Source of the DNA: Spirochaetaceae bacterium
GTDB taxonomy: Bacteria; Spirochaetota; Spirochaetia; Treponematales; Rectinemataceae
Direction of reading: 5' to 3'
Length of the DNA: 64,000 nucleotides
NCBI GenBank assembly: GCA_025355995.1
Contig: JANXYQ010000071.1
Coordinates: 1 to 64,000 of the forward strand
In this document: piece by piece, positions 53,404-63,257 of the stretch
Numbering within the stretch: the first letter of the stretch is position 1
Layout of the letters: every line of letters begins with the position of its first letter
Notes under the pieces: model-generated
The model's database searches: none
What the model was told of the DNA's origin: nothing
The model's input: the letters and a program-made list of their open reading frames with translations, nothing else
Position numbers and translations under genes: made by a program

Positions 53404-55289
53404 TTGAGCAATCCTCCCAGCAGATCGGTCGAGAGGGCGAGGGCCGCTATCGCCACCGCGCCGAAGATGACGAGGGCATAGCCTTGAAGCCTGCCCGACT
53501 GAGTCAGCCTAAGCTTTCGCCCCGTCGCCCTCGTCGCGGCGCCCAGGCCGTCGAAAAGGCCGTCGATGACCTTATGATCGATCCAATCGAAGGCCCTTCC
53601 TCCGGCGAGCATGACTCGCGCGAAGATCCAGCCGTAGATCTCGTCGATGTAGAATTTATGGTCGAGCAGTCGATAGGCGGGCCCGAATGCGGCGGCGACG
53701 CGCTCGGCCTTGATGAGCTTTTTCCCGTACATTATCCAGGCCAGGCCAATGCCGCCCACCGCGACGAGCGAGGAGATCGCGGCCGTAGTCAGGTCGAGTC
53801 TCGATTTCTCGCCCTCGCCGAAGAAGATGAAGGAGCCGAAGGAAAACCCGAATGCTCTCTCGAACCAGGGCGAGCCGATGAGCCCGGCGACGACCGAGAG
53901 GGCGGCCAGGACGAGGAGGGGAATAGCCATCGCGGGTCCCGACTCGTGGGCGCGAAGGCCCTCGGTCGAGGCCCCGCCGAAAGCCGTAAATATCAAGCGG
54001 AACATATAGAAGGCAGTCATGAAGGCGACGCCGAGGCCGAGGACGTAGAGCCCGACGTGGCCCGAACGCAGGGAGGCGAGGAGTATCTCGTCCTTGCTCC
54101 AGAAGCCCGCGAGAGGGAATATGCCGGATAGCGCGAGGGCCCCGATCGTGAAAGCCCAAGCGGTAATCCTCATTTTTTTCCCGAGCCCGCCCATCTTGAA
54201 GATGTCCTGCTCGCCCGTCGCGTGGATGACGCTGCCGGCCCCGAGGAAGAGCAGGGCCTTGAAGAAGGCGTGCGTCGTCAGGTGGAACATGCCGGCGCTC
54301 ATCGAGCCGACGCCCAGGGCCATGAACATGTAGCCGAGCTGGCTCAGGGTCGAGTAGGCGAGAATGCGCTTGATATCCTTCTGCACGAGGGCGATCGAGG
54401 CCGCGAAGAGGGCCGTGAAGCCGCCGATGTAGGCCATGCCCTCCATGACCGCGGGCACGCTCGCGAAGAGGATGAAGCCTCTCGCAATGAGGTAGACGCC
54501 GGCGGCCACCATGGTCGCGGCGTGGATGAGGGCGCTCACCGGAGTCGGGCCTTCCATGGCGTCGGGCAGCCACACGTGGAAGGGGAACTGGGCCGACTTG
54601 CCGAGCGGGCCGATGAAGATGAGGGCGGCGATGAGGGGAAGCATCGCGCCGCCCTTGGCCAGGGGTATCACCGTGGAAAGCTCGGTGAAATCGAAGCTGC
54701 CGAAGAGCTGGAAGAGGAGGAGCACGCCGACCATGAAGCCGAAATCCGCCCAACGGTTGGTGATGAAGGCCTTCCTGCTCGCGTCCGCAGCCGATTTTTT
54801 CTCGAACCAGAAGCCTATGAGGAGATAGGAGCAGAGGCCGACGAGCTCCCAGAACGAGAAGGTCTGGAAATAGTTGTCTGCGACTACGAGGCCGAGCATC
54901 GAGAAGGCGAAGAGCGACAGATAGGCGTAATACCTCGAGAACCCGGGATCGCCCTTCATGTACCCGAGCGAGTAGATCATCACGAGGAAGGCTACGAGGC
55001 TGACGATGACGCACATCGTGGCCGAAAGGGGATCTACCAGAACGCCCATGGATATCTCTAGGCCGCGGAAATGGCCGATAGCCGGGATCGAGAGCCACTT
55101 GATCGATTCATGTGCGCCGGCGGGGTCGGCGAGGACGCCGACGAGGAGCCCTATCGAGAGAACTAACGAGGCCGCGGCCGCGACGATGCCGACCATCGCG
55201 CTCAGGGCCTCGGTGCGTCTCGTCATGAACGCGATGAGGATGAAGGCCGCCAGGGGCGCGAGGACGAGGGCGATCGCGGCGTTTACCAT
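53400..55289 (-). CDS. nuoL: Second complex I: NuoL
   Basis: 629 residues, with FWELVGLCSYLLIGFWFEK, GKSAQFPFHVWLPDAMEGP and AYSTLSQLGYMFMALG. The C-terminal arm is present (FYIDEIYGWIFARVMLAGGR). Overlaps nuoK by seven bases and nuoM by four. Confidence 0.95.
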   Translation of the reverse strand: MVNAAIALVLAPLAAFILIAFMTRRTEALSAMVGIVAAAASLVLSIGLLVGVLADPAGAHESIKWLSIPAIGHFRGLEISMGVLVDPLSATMCVIVSLVAFLVMIYSLGYMKGDPGFSRYYAYLSLFAFSMLGLVVADNYFQTFSFWELVGLCSYLLIGFWFEKKSAADASRKAFITNRWADFGFMVGVLLLFQLFGSFDFTELSTVIPLAKGGAMLPLIAALIFIGPLGKSAQFPFHVWLPDAMEGPTPVSALIHAATMVAAGVYLIARGFILFASVPAVMEGMAYIGGFTALFAASIALVQKDIKRILAYSTLSQLGYMFMALGVGSMSAGMFHLTTHAFFKALLFLGAGSVIHATGEQDIFKMGGLGKKMRITAWAFTIGALALSGIFPLAGFWSKDEILLASLRSGHVGLYVLGLGVAFMTAFYMFRLIFTAFGGASTEGLRAHESGPAMAIPLLVLAALSVVAGLIGSPWFERAFGFSFGSFIFFGEGEKSRLDLTTAAISSLVAVGGIGLAWIMYGKKLIKAERVAAAFGPAYRLLDHKFYIDEIYGWIFARVMLAGGRAFDWIDHKVIDGLFDGLGAATRATGRKLRLTQSGRLQGYALVIFGAVAIAALALSTDLLGGLLK

Positions 55290-55591
55290 TTGAGTCCCTC
55301 CAGGTCATCCACGTTCGTGTTCCCGCGTTTGCGATAGAGCGTGAGGATCATCGCGAGCGCGACCGCCACCTCGGCCGCCGCGACCGCGACGATGAAAACG
55401 GCGAAGGCCTGCCCAAGCGGCTCCGCGTGGTTCCCGAAGCGGTCGAAGGCGACCAGGTTCAGGTTTACGCCGTTGAGCATGAGTTCCACGCCCATGAGGA
55501 CGGCGATCGCGTTGCGCTTGGCGACGGCCCCTATGAAGCCGATGCAGAAGAGGAGGGCGGCGAGGACCAGGTAGTGGTTCAGGCCTAACAT
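55283..55591 (-). CDS. nuoK: Second complex I: NuoK
   Basis: 102 residues, three helices. Conserved glutamates in VLMGVELMLNGVNLN and AAEVAVALAMILTLY. It has the normal C-terminal length; the repeat-made tail of the first-cluster NuoK is absent. Overlaps nuoJ by seven bases. Confidence 0.95.
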   Translation of the reverse strand: MLGLNHYLVLAALLFCIGFIGAVAKRNAIAVLMGVELMLNGVNLNLVAFDRFGNHAEPLGQAFAVFIVAVAAAEVAVALAMILTLYRKRGNTNVDDLEGLKW

Positions 55592-56112
55592 TTCGATTTC
55601 TCCCTTCCCTTGCCGATGACTACCGCGCCCGCGAGGGCGGCGAGGAGGAGGAGGGCAGAGGCTTCGAGAGGGAGGGCCAGCTGACCAAGGAAGAGATTCG
55701 AGATCGCGACCGCGCTGCCTCCAGCGGGCGCTTGGGGCACATCGGCCGGGGGAGCGGCGCGCGACGCCCCGGCGACTGTGACCGCCCTCGCGAGGAGGGC
55801 GAAGAGCGCGAGGCCGACCAGGCCCGCGATGATGCCATAGCGGTTGAAGCCGTTCGACCCGTCCATCCTGTCGCGCTTGGTGAGCATGATGCCGAAGACG
55901 AAGAGGATCGATATGGCGCCGACATAGACCAGTATCTGGACCACCGCGATATAGTCGGCGCGCAGGAGGAGGTAGACGAAGGCCATTCCCAGGAAGGCCG
56001 CGGCCATGTATAAGGCGCTATGGACAAGATTGCGCGACAGGATCATGGCGAGGGCGGAGATCACGACCAGGGCCGCGAAGGCGTAGAATAGGAAGCTTTC
56101 CATGGCGGTCAC
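55585..56112 (-). CDS. nuoJ: Second complex I: NuoJ
   Basis: 175 residues; LVHSALYMAAAFLGMAFVY and VVQILVYVGAISILFVFGIM are the core. GTG at 56112 overlaps the nuoI stop; an ATG at 56103 is the alternative. A Pro/Ala-rich loop is present, as in the first NuoJ. Confidence 0.93.
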   Translation of the reverse strand: MTAMESFLFYAFAALVVISALAMILSRNLVHSALYMAAAFLGMAFVYLLLRADYIAVVQILVYVGAISILFVFGIMLTKRDRMDGSNGFNRYGIIAGLVGLALFALLARAVTVAGASRAAPPADVPQAPAGGSAVAISNLFLGQLALPLEASALLLLAALAGAVVIGKGREKSKC

Positions 56113-56552
56113 GCCCCCTTTCCGTCGGCAGGCCCGGGAGGAGGCCCCGAATTCCGAGCCTCCGCCGGCCGGTACGAGCTCCCCCTCCAGGTGAAGACCG
56201 TATCATCCTTCCGGTAGCAGGCGAGAGTGAAGTCAGTCTTGAAAAAGATCGCGTCCTTCGGGCAGGCCTCGACGCAGAGCCCGCAGAACAGGCAATAGCC
56301 CAGGTTCATGCTATAGCGCTCGAGTTGGCGCCTGTTCTTCTCCCCGACGAAATAGTCGACCTTGATGACCCCGTTCGGGCAGGCGTCGGCGCAGAGGCCG
56401 CAGGAGATGCAGGCGTCGGCGTCGAAGCCGAAGGAGCCCTTGCTGCGCGGGGAGAGGTCGGGCAGGACCTCGGGATAGGCCTGAGTGACCTTCTTCATGA
56501 GGAAGCGCTTCGCGGTCGTAAAGAGACCCTGTGCCAATCCTATGCCGAACAC
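56109..56552 (-). CDS. nuoI: Second complex I: NuoI
   Basis: 147 residues, two [4Fe-4S] motifs: CISCGLCADACP and CLFCGLCVEACP. The N-terminal KRFLMKKVTQAYPEV segment fits the membrane contact. Without NuoE/F/G, these clusters are the entry side for electrons in this complex. Confidence 0.95.
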   Translation of the reverse strand: MFGIGLAQGLFTTAKRFLMKKVTQAYPEVLPDLSPRSKGSFGFDADACISCGLCADACPNGVIKVDYFVGEKNRRQLERYSMNLGYCLFCGLCVEACPKDAIFFKTDFTLACYRKDDTVFTWRGSSYRPAEARNSGPPPGPADGKGA

Positions 56553-56555
56553 GCC

Positions 56556-57611
56556 TTACCTCCCGACCGTCGAGAAATATTGATAGAGCTTGATGCCGAC
56601 CCCCGTGAGGAGGATGTTCGCGATCGAGAGGGGGATGAGGACCTTCCAGTTGAATTTCATCATCTTGTCGACCCGGGCCCTCGGAAAGGACCAGCGGAGC
56701 CAGAGGATCACGAGGACCATGGCCCAGGTCTTGCCGATGAACCAGAGGTAGCCGGGGAGGAGGGGTCCCTCCCAGCCGCCGAGGAAGAGGGTGGCGCCGA
56801 GGGCGGCAACGCTGAAGAGATTGGCGTACTCGGCCATGAAGAAGAGGGCGAAGCGCATGCCCGAGTATTCCGTATGGTAGCCGGCGATGAGCTCCTGCTC
56901 GGCCTCGGTCATGTCGAAGGGCGAGCGCGTGAGCTCCGCGAGGGACGCGACGATGAACACGAAGAAGGCTATGGGCTGGAGGATTATGTTCCAGAGCGTA
57001 TGCTGGGCAGCCGATATCGAGCCGAGGTTCATCGATCCCGAGAGCATCACGACGCCGATCATCGAGAAGGCGAGGGGGATCTCATAGCTGATCACCTGGG
57101 CGACCGTCCGCATCCCGCCGAGCAGGGAGTACTTGTTGTTGGAGCCCCAGCCCGCCATCAGGATGGCGATGGTCGAGGTCGAGGAGACGGCGACGAAGAA
57201 GAGGAGGCCCGCGCCCATATCGATGGGCGCGAGGCCCTTCCCGTAGGGCAGGAATCCGTAGAGGACTATCGTCACCGTGAAGATGAGCACCGGGGCGAAC
57301 TTGTACACTCGCTTGTCTACCGCGGCCGGCATTATCGATTCCTTGCCGATCAGCTTGACCGCGTCGTTTATAGATTGGAGGAGGCCGAAAGGGCCTACGC
57401 GGTTGGGCCCGAGGCGCTCCTGGAAGAAGGCGGCGAAGCGCCGGTCCACCCAGAGGATGACGATGATGTTCACCGTGACGAGGGCCGCTATCGCGACGAA
57501 GGAGACGAGGGCCATGATCGCGTCGGTCAGGCCCGGCGCGAAGCCCCAGGAACCCATGGCGCCCCGGAGGAGGCCTGAGACGATGAGGAAGAGGTCGTTC
57601 AAAGTCTGCAT
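56556..57611 (-). CDS. nuoH: Second complex I: NuoH
   Basis: 351 residues. FQERLGPNRVGPFGLLQS, LTRSPFDMTEAEQELIAGY and HTEYSGMRFALFFMAEYANL are the quinone-chamber signatures. Three bases separate it from nuoI, eight from nuoD. Confidence 0.96.
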   Translation of the reverse strand: MQTLNDLFLIVSGLLRGAMGSWGFAPGLTDAIMALVSFVAIAALVTVNIIVILWVDRRFAAFFQERLGPNRVGPFGLLQSINDAVKLIGKESIMPAAVDKRVYKFAPVLIFTVTIVLYGFLPYGKGLAPIDMGAGLLFFVAVSSTSTIAILMAGWGSNNKYSLLGGMRTVAQVISYEIPLAFSMIGVVMLSGSMNLGSISAAQHTLWNIILQPIAFFVFIVASLAELTRSPFDMTEAEQELIAGYHTEYSGMRFALFFMAEYANLFSVAALGATLFLGGWEGPLLPGYLWFIGKTWAMVLVILWLRWSFPRARVDKMMKFNWKVLIPLSIANILLTGVGIKLYQYFSTVGR

Positions 57612-57619
57612 CCTTCCCC

Positions 57620-58726
57620 CTACCTGTCTATCTCGCCGAGGACTATATCCAGCGAGGCGAGGGTCGCGACGAAGTCCTGGATCGTAAGTCCCGGAGCTAT
57701 CTCGGGAACTATGGCTATGTTGGCGAAGGCGGGAGAGCGGAGATGCATCCGGTATGGTCTCTCGCTCCCATCGCTCACGATATGGTAGCCCTGGATCCCG
57801 CGAGTGCTCTCGATAGTCCCGAAGGCCTCGCCCGCGGCGGGCTTCCAGGCCTTGGGCAGCTTCGTGCGCAGCGGTCCCGAGGGAAGGCCGTCCAAGGCTT
57901 GCTCCACTATCCTGACGCTCTGGTGGATCTCGAGGAGGTGGATGTAGTAGCGGTCGAAGGTGTCGCCGCCTCGCAGGATGGGCACTTCGAAATCGATGCG
58001 GTCGTAGACGCTATAGGGCGCGTCCTTGCGCAAATCGAGGCCGACGCCCGAGGCCCGCAGGTTCGGTCCGGTCATGCCGAACTCGAGGGCCGTCCCCGAC
58101 TCGATCACGCCGATGCCCTTGGTCCGTCCCTGGAATATCTCGTTGCCGGACACGAGACGGTCGAAGTCGGCGAGTCGCGAGCGGAGATCCTCGAAAGTGC
58201 GCTTGACCTTCGATTCGAACTCGCTCGGGAGGTCCTCGATGACGCCGCCGGCTACGATGTAGTTGATGGTCATGCGCGAGCCAGTCACCGCTTCCAGGAG
58301 GTCCAGGATGCCTTCGCGGGCGGTGAATGCGTACATCCAGCCGGTCACGGCGTTGAGGTCGATGACCATGCTCGCGAGCATGACGAGGTGGCTCGCGATC
58401 CGCTGGAGTTCGCCTACGATGACGCGCAGGTACTCCGCCCTCTCGGGAACGGCGACGCCGCCGAGCTTTTCCAGCGCCATGGCGTAGCCCCAGGTGTTGA
58501 GGGCGCCGGACAGATAGTCGAAGCGGGAGGTGAAGGGCGCGAACTGGGCGTAGGTCCGGGACTCGGCCAGCTTCTCCATCCCCCGGTGCAGGTAGCCGAT
58601 GACGTTCTCGCAGGACACGATGGTCTCGCCGTCGAGGCGCAGCCTGGCGTGGTAGACGCCGTGCGTGCTCGGGTGCTGCGGGCCTAGGTTGAGGCTATAC
58701 TCTTGGGTCTCCAGCGTATCGCTCAC
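57620..58726 (-). CDS. nuoD: Second complex I: NuoD
   Basis: 368 residues, separate from NuoC. NLGPQHPSTHGVYHARL and VIGYLHRGMEKLAESR are the quinone-site region; the C-terminus ends TLASLDIVLGEIDR. The [NiFe]-hydrogenase C-x2-C motifs are absent, so it is not a hydrogenase large subunit. The GTG at 58726 overlaps the nuoC stop. Confidence 0.95.
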   Translation of the reverse strand: MSDTLETQEYSLNLGPQHPSTHGVYHARLRLDGETIVSCENVIGYLHRGMEKLAESRTYAQFAPFTSRFDYLSGALNTWGYAMALEKLGGVAVPERAEYLRVIVGELQRIASHLVMLASMVIDLNAVTGWMYAFTAREGILDLLEAVTGSRMTINYIVAGGVIEDLPSEFESKVKRTFEDLRSRLADFDRLVSGNEIFQGRTKGIGVIESGTALEFGMTGPNLRASGVGLDLRKDAPYSVYDRIDFEVPILRGGDTFDRYYIHLLEIHQSVRIVEQALDGLPSGPLRTKLPKAWKPAAGEAFGTIESTRGIQGYHIVSDGSERPYRMHLRSPAFANIAIVPEIAPGLTIQDFVATLASLDIVLGEIDR

Positions 58727-59151
58727 GGCCGCCCCCCTTCCTGGGCTTCGGCGAAGCGAGGCGTCCGCCTGACGACGAAGTCCTTGCGCAGAGGGTGTCC
58801 CTCGAAGTCGTCCATGCAGAGAATGCGCTTGAGTCCCGCCCGGCCCTCGAAGCGGATGCCCATGAGGTCCCACACTTCCCGCTCGAGCACGTCCGCCGCC
58901 TTCCACACGCCGACCAGGGATGGGAGGCTCGGCTCGTCGGCGCCGGATTTTTCGGCGCTCACCCTGACCGTGAAAAAGCCGACGCGTCCTTCCCCGCCCC
59001 TGTCCAGGAGGCGATAGGTCAGTTCGTAGCGCTCCGGCCGGTCTACCGCGACTATGTCGAAGAGGATGAAATCGCCGAGAGCCTTGAGCGCGGCCATGGT
59101 CGCGACGAGCTCGGCTGCCGATACGGCTATCTCCCTCGCGCCCTCACGCAT
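58723..59151 (-). CDS. nuoC: Second complex I: NuoC
   Basis: 142 residues, a short 30-kDa subunit. Motifs: [20 protein letters not shown] and [13 protein letters not shown]. Not fused to NuoD, unlike the first cluster. Overlaps nuoB by eight bases. Confidence 0.93.
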   Translation of the reverse strand: MREGAREIAVSAAELVATMAALKALGDFILFDIVAVDRPERYELTYRLLDRGGEGRVGFFTVRVSAEKSGADEPSLPSLVGVWKAADVLEREVWDLMGIRFEGRAGLKRILCMDDFEGHPLRKDFVVRRTPRFAEAQEGGRP

Positions 59152-59656
59152 GGAGCTTCGCCTTCGCTATGGCCGGGCTCCGCAGCTTCGCTCGGAGCTT
59201 GAGGAAGGCGTCGATGAGGGCTTCGGGCCGCGGCGGACAGCCAGGCACGTAGACATCGACGGGCACGATCTTGTCAACGCCCTCGACCACGGAGTACGAA
59301 TCGGCGAAAGGCCCGCCGCAGATGGCGCAGCTGCCCATCGCCATCACGTACTTGGGCTCGGGCATCTGGTCGTACAGGCGCCGAAGCAGGGGGGCCATCT
59401 TGTCCGTCACGGTCCCCGCGACGATCATGAGGTCGGCCTGCCGCGGCGAAGGGCGGAATACCTCGAAGCCGAAGCGCGAGAGGTCGTAGCGCGCCCCGCC
59501 CGCGGCCATCATCTCGATGGCGCAGCAGGCGAGGCCGAAGGCGACCGGCCAGATGGAGTTCGACCTGCAGAAATCGAGGCCCTTCTCCACCGAGGAGAAG
59601 GCGATATAAATGGCGTTGTTCTTGAGTTCCTCTACGTCCCTCTCGGCTAGTTCCAT
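59144..59656 (-). CDS. nuoB: Second complex I: NuoB
   Basis: 170 residues. N2 ligands: [20 protein letters not shown] and [10 protein letters not shown]. The ATG at 59656 overlaps the end of nuo[21 protein letters not shown] is a normal N-terminus. Confidence 0.96.
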   Translation of the reverse strand: MELAERDVEELKNNAIYIAFSSVEKGLDFCRSNSIWPVAFGLACCAIEMMAAGGARYDLSRFGFEVFRPSPRQADLMIVAGTVTDKMAPLLRRLYDQMPEPKYVMAMGSCAICGGPFADSYSVVEGVDKIVPVDVYVPGCPPRPEALIDAFLKLRAKLRSPAIAKAKLHA

Positions 59657-60003
59657 TCGAAGGCTCCCTTGCGCCAGGCGTACCAAATCCCCATCGCGAG
59701 CACCGCGATGAATATCGCCATCTCGGCGAAGGAGACCATCCCCGAGGCCTTGAAGGTCAGCGCCCAGGGAAAGAGGAAGACGGTCTCGACGTCGAAGACG
59801 ACGAAGACCAGCGCGTATAGGTAGTAACCGATCTTGAACTGGATCCAGGTCTGTCCCTCGGTGTCGAGTCCGCACTCGTAGGTGCGCTCCTTCTCCCTCC
59901 CGCCGTGGCGGGGGCGGAAGAGCCAGTTGGTCGCGAGGACCACGAGTGCGAAGAGCATTCCCCCCGCGGCGAAGATGACGAGGGGCAGGTATCCCGTAGA
60001 CAT
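59647..60003 (-). CDS. nuoA: Second complex I: NuoA
   Basis: 118 residues, three membrane helices. [18 protein letters not shown] is the cysteine-bearing loop and [15 protein letters not shown] the conserved helix. It starts 17 bases after the stop of the FAD/Fe-S gene. Confidence 0.95.
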   Translation of the reverse strand: MSTGYLPLVIFAAGGMLFALVVLATNWLFRPRHGGREKERTYECGLDTEGQTWIQFKIGYYLYALVFVVFDVETVFLFPWALTFKASGMVSFAEMAIFIAVLAMGIWYAWRKGAFEWN

Positions 60004-60020
60004 ATGCGCCTCCGCCCCTT

Positions 60021-63000
60021 CTAGAAGATCGCCGTCGCCGGCAGCTTCTTGGTCTTGATATAGCCGATCATCGAGGGAGTCACTATTTTCGCGATCGCCG
60101 GCAGGACGTGGGGCATCATGTGGTCCATCGTCTTGGGCATGAGGTCGGGCATCTGCTTCCGCATGTGCTCGGGCATGGCGATCATCCCCTCGATTATCGC
60201 GAGCATGGCTGGCATCACCTTCGGCATGAGTATGGGCATGAGCAGGGGCATCATGCCCGGCATCATCGCGGCCATGAGCCTGTCGAGGCCGGGAACCTTC
60301 GCCAGCCGCATCATGCCGCGCAGGGGCAGGGGAAGGGCCGCGATCATATCCGGTATGAGCATGGTCATGAGCTTGGCCATGTTCTCCGTCTGCATGAGGG
60401 TAATGACTTTGTCGAAGACGCCCCACATCTCGAGCGCGTAGCCCGTCGGGTCCGGCAGGTCAATGCCGAGGCCCTTGGCGGCGAGCGACGCGAGGTCCTT
60501 TACCGGCATGTCCTGGTGATTCACGTCGGCAGATACCCGCATCTGGAACTGGCAGCAGGGGCAGAGTGCCACGACGGCGTCGGCCCCGGTCGCGATGGCC
60601 TCGTCTATCTTGCGCTTGCCGAGCACGTTGGCGGTGGGCTCGGGCTCGCTGATGCGGGTCAGGACCGAGCCGCAGCACAGCGCGTCCTCGCGGTTGTGCG
60701 CCATCTCGACCAGAGTGACCCCGGGTATGGCCTCGAGCATCGTGCGCGGAGGCTCGTATATCCCTCCGGCGCGCCCGATGTGGCAGGAATCGTGGAAGGT
60801 CACCTTCAGGTCCACGCTATGGGTGAACTTCATCTCGCCCGACGCTATCTTCTCGGCGACTATCTCGGAGTAGTGCTTGGCCTCGATGCCGTACTCGATC
60901 CCGAGCTTCTTGGCCCATTGCGGGTAGTAGGTGTGCCAGGTGAGCCAGCAGGCGGGGCAGGAGGCGACTACCGTCTTCACCCCCTTCTCCCGCATCTTGG
61001 AGATGTTGTGCCTCATTATCTCCTCGAAGACGTCCCAGCGCCCCGAGACGAGCATCGGTATGCCGCAGCAAGCTTCGTCCTTGCCGAGGGTGGTGAACTC
61101 GATCCCCGCCGCTTCGAGGAGGCGCGCCGAGCCAACCGCGATGTCGGGCTCGACGAAGGAGGCGGTACAGCCCGCGAAGTAGGCGACCTCGGCCCTGTCC
61201 TTGATCTTGGCCCTAAGGTCCTCCGGGATCCACTTGTCGCGGTCCGCGGCGAAGCTGGCCCAGATGTTCTTCTCCTTGCGCGCGCTCGCCGCCATGAGCT
61301 CGAAGGCCGGGAAGGTCATCTGCTTGCCCGTGTTCACGAGCTCTCCGCGCATCACCGCCCAGGAGTTCTCTATGGGCAGGTCCAGCTGGCACTCGAAGTC
61401 GCAGCGCTCGCAGGTCGTGCACATTAAAAAGGAGTCGGTGACCTCCTGATCGAATTTGTCCTTGCCCTCGGCAACACGGCGGATGAAGGCCCACTTGCCC
61501 CGGGGGCTCGACGACTCCCAGCCCTTGCCGTCATAGAGGGTGCAGACCTGCCTGCAATAGCCGCAGCCCGCGCAGGCGTAGGCGTACCAGACGATGTCGC
61601 CGGGCACGCCGCGCTTGGCCTGCCAGACCTCTTTGAGCCGCGGCTTCACCGTGTTGCCCATGATCCTCACTATGGGCTCGAACCAGAGCGCGAGGGTGAT
61701 GACGAGCTTCATGAGGGGTATGCCGGAGAGCTTGCGCGAGTTGAAGAGATCGCGGTCGTCCTTGTCCCGCTTGTGGCCCTGCCAGAGCTTGAGCCTCATG
61801 CCGTGGACGGCGCGGGCCTCCTGGGCGAGGAAGAGGCCGGAGGCGTAGGCGCGGCCGCCCAGGCGCTTGGCGAGCCTCAGGATGCTCAAGGAGAGAGTGA
61901 AGGCGAGGTTGAAGCTGAACTTCCTCGAGTCGTGCGGGATGAGGCAGAGGAGGATGACCTCCTCGCCCTTCACCGCCGTGGCCTCGACGACGACGGGCGG
62001 CTTGATCATCGCCTCGAGGCGGTTGTAGAAAGTCGAGAGGGCCGAGAGGGGGATGATCACCTCGGCGGGAACCATCGAGGGGCCGATGCGCTTGGCCTTC
62101 ATCGGATTGAAGCGATCCGCCCACTCGTGGTCCCTCATCCAATCAGGCAGCCAGGAGGCGCCCGCGGCCGCCACTATCGCCCTTAACTTGGGCTCGGCTT
62201 CGGCCGCCCTCGATTCGGGGCAGGCGAGCATCATGATGTAGGATTCCGGGAGAATCGGCCGAGGGTGGGGCTCGCCGTTGTGCGTCTTGGGCGGAACCAG
62301 GTTCTTGAGCCGGGCGGCCGTCGGGTTCATGAAGCCGACGTGCCAGAGCGGCAGTCCCTGCCTCTGCGCCTGGACGATGATCTCCTGCACCTTGGATATG
62401 GTTAGGGCTTCGATCGCGAAGACTCTATCGGCCTCGCTCCTGCGCAGGCGGATGGTGAGGCTCGTGATAATGCCCGTCGTGCCCATAGCCCCGCCCACGA
62501 GGGCGAGATCGCGGCCGGTCAGCAGCCGGCGCGAGCCATCGGGGTTGATCAGGGTCGCCGATTCGACGTTCTGCTCGAACCAGCCGTACTGGTAGCTGCC
62601 GAAGCCCCCGCCGCCCTGGGCCAGCCAGCCGCCGACTGTGGCGCCGGGGGTGCTCGTCGGCATCATGCGCGGAGCGAGGCCGCGGAAGGCGAGCTGGAAT
62701 ATCAGCTGCTTCCATACTATGCCGGGCTCGACGGTGGCGGTCATTTTCTCCGCGTCGACCGAAATGACCTTGTCGAGGTGAATCAGCTCCACGACCACCG
62801 CGCCGTCGGGGGGCACGACGCCGCCGTAGCCGGAGGTCGCGGCCGCGCGCGGCACGACCTGGACCTTGTTTTTCGCGGCCCATTCTACTACTGCGGCTAC
62901 CTCGGCCTCGCTCCTGGGTTGGACTATGGCCGAGGGAACCGTGCGGCCGACGAGGAGCTTGGGCATGGAGGGCAGCTCTCCGATGTCGCTCTCGTAGAGG

Positions 63001-63092
63001 TGGCGCTCGCGCTCGCTCACGTTGATTCGCAGGCCGTCGATGCGTTCCAGCGAGGCGAGGGCCTCGGTACCCAGATCCCTAAGCTTCGACAC
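60021..63092 (-). CDS. Large FAD/Fe-S oxidoreductase (GlcD-GlcF/YdiJ-like fusion) with Met-rich tail, upstream of the second complex I
   Basis: 1023 residues. An FAD_binding_4 domain (about 50-200) has [36 protein letters not shown] and [10 protein letters not shown] second domain follows to about 480. Two [4Fe-4S] motifs sit near 505 ([11 protein letters not shown]) and 557 ([11 protein letters not shown]). Two CCG-type domains follow, with ACCGIP, SCPACW, FHDSCH, LCCGS and CPCC. Residues about 880-1010 are hydrophobic and rich in Met and Pro (some 26 Met). The order resembles E. coli YdiJ and GlcD+GlcF, which oxidise D-2-hydroxyacids. The GTG at 63092 has AGGGGG upstream. First gene of the eleven-subunit nuo operon; a role as electron donor to it is inferred. 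Confidence 0.85.
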   Translation of the reverse strand: MSKLRDLGTEALASLERIDGLRINVSERERHLYESDIGELPSMPKLLVGRTVPSAIVQPRSEAEVAAVVEWAAKNKVQVVPRAAATSGYGGVVPPDGAVVVELIHLDKVISVDAEKMTATVEPGIVWKQLIFQLAFRGLAPRMMPTSTPGATVGGWLAQGGGGFGSYQYGWFEQNVESATLINPDGSRRLLTGRDLALVGGAMGTTGIITSLTIRLRRSEADRVFAIEALTISKVQEIIVQAQRQGLPLWHVGFMNPTAARLKNLVPPKTHNGEPHPRPILPESYIMMLACPESRAAEAEPKLRAIVAAAGASWLPDWMRDHEWADRFNPMKAKRIGPSMVPAEVIIPLSALSTFYNRLEAMIKPPVVVEATAVKGEEVILLCLIPHDSRKFSFNLAFTLSLSILRLAKRLGGRAYASGLFLAQEARAVHGMRLKLWQGHKRDKDDRDLFNSRKLSGIPLMKLVITLALWFEPIVRIMGNTVKPRLKEVWQAKRGVPGDIVWYAYACAGCGYCRQVCTLYDGKGWESSSPRGKWAFIRRVAEGKDKFDQEVTDSFLMCTTCERCDFECQLDLPIENSWAVMRGELVNTGKQMTFPAFELMAASARKEKNIWASFAADRDKWIPEDLRAKIKDRAEVAYFAGCTASFVEPDIAVGSARLLEAAGIEFTTLGKDEACCGIPMLVSGRWDVFEEIMRHNISKMREKGVKTVVASCPACWLTWHTYYPQWAKKLGIEYGIEAKHYSEIVAEKIASGEMKFTHSVDLKVTFHDSCHIGRAGGIYEPPRTMLEAIPGVTLVEMAHNREDALCCGSVLTRISEPEPTANVLGKRKIDEAIATGADAVVALCPCCQFQMRVSADVNHQDMPVKDLASLAAKGLGIDLPDPTGYALEMWGVFDKVITLMQTENMAKLMTMLIPDMIAALPLPLRGMMRLAKVPGLDRLMAAMMPGMMPLLMPILMPKVMPAMLAIIEGMIAMPEHMRKQMPDLMPKTMDHMMPHVLPAIAKIVTPSMIGYIKTKKLPATAIF

Positions 63093-63257
63093 GGTTTTCC
63101 CCCTGAAGGATCTCGAAATTCTGTGAGGGTAATTCTATTTTGAGAAAAGTCTAGTCGACGAACCGGAATCGCTCTGTGACCAAAGCTACATATCGAGGGC
63201 TCAATCTTCGATAATCCGGATCGAAATGTCGAAGCCTCTGGGGGAATTACGACGTTC
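63093..63257. other. Intergenic region upstream of the FAD/Fe-S gene
   Basis: 165 bases. A possible minus-strand -10 TAGAAT (63132-63137) is the best promoter element seen; the matching -35 is weak. AGGGGG lies just before the GTG. No RNA gene or clear hairpin was recognised. Confidence 0.35.

Noticed and set aside
50456-60003. Second nuo cluster as a membrane hydrogenase (Ech/Hyc/Mbh) or Mrp antiporter
   Set aside because: NuoA, NuoJ and NuoK are present, NuoD has the quinone-site motif and lacks the hydrogenase C-x2-C pairs.
63160-63240. Possible stem-loop with repeated TCGAAG/CTTCGA words downstream of the YeiH gene
   Set aside because: The arms are short and imperfect; several competing pairings exist and no tail follows.
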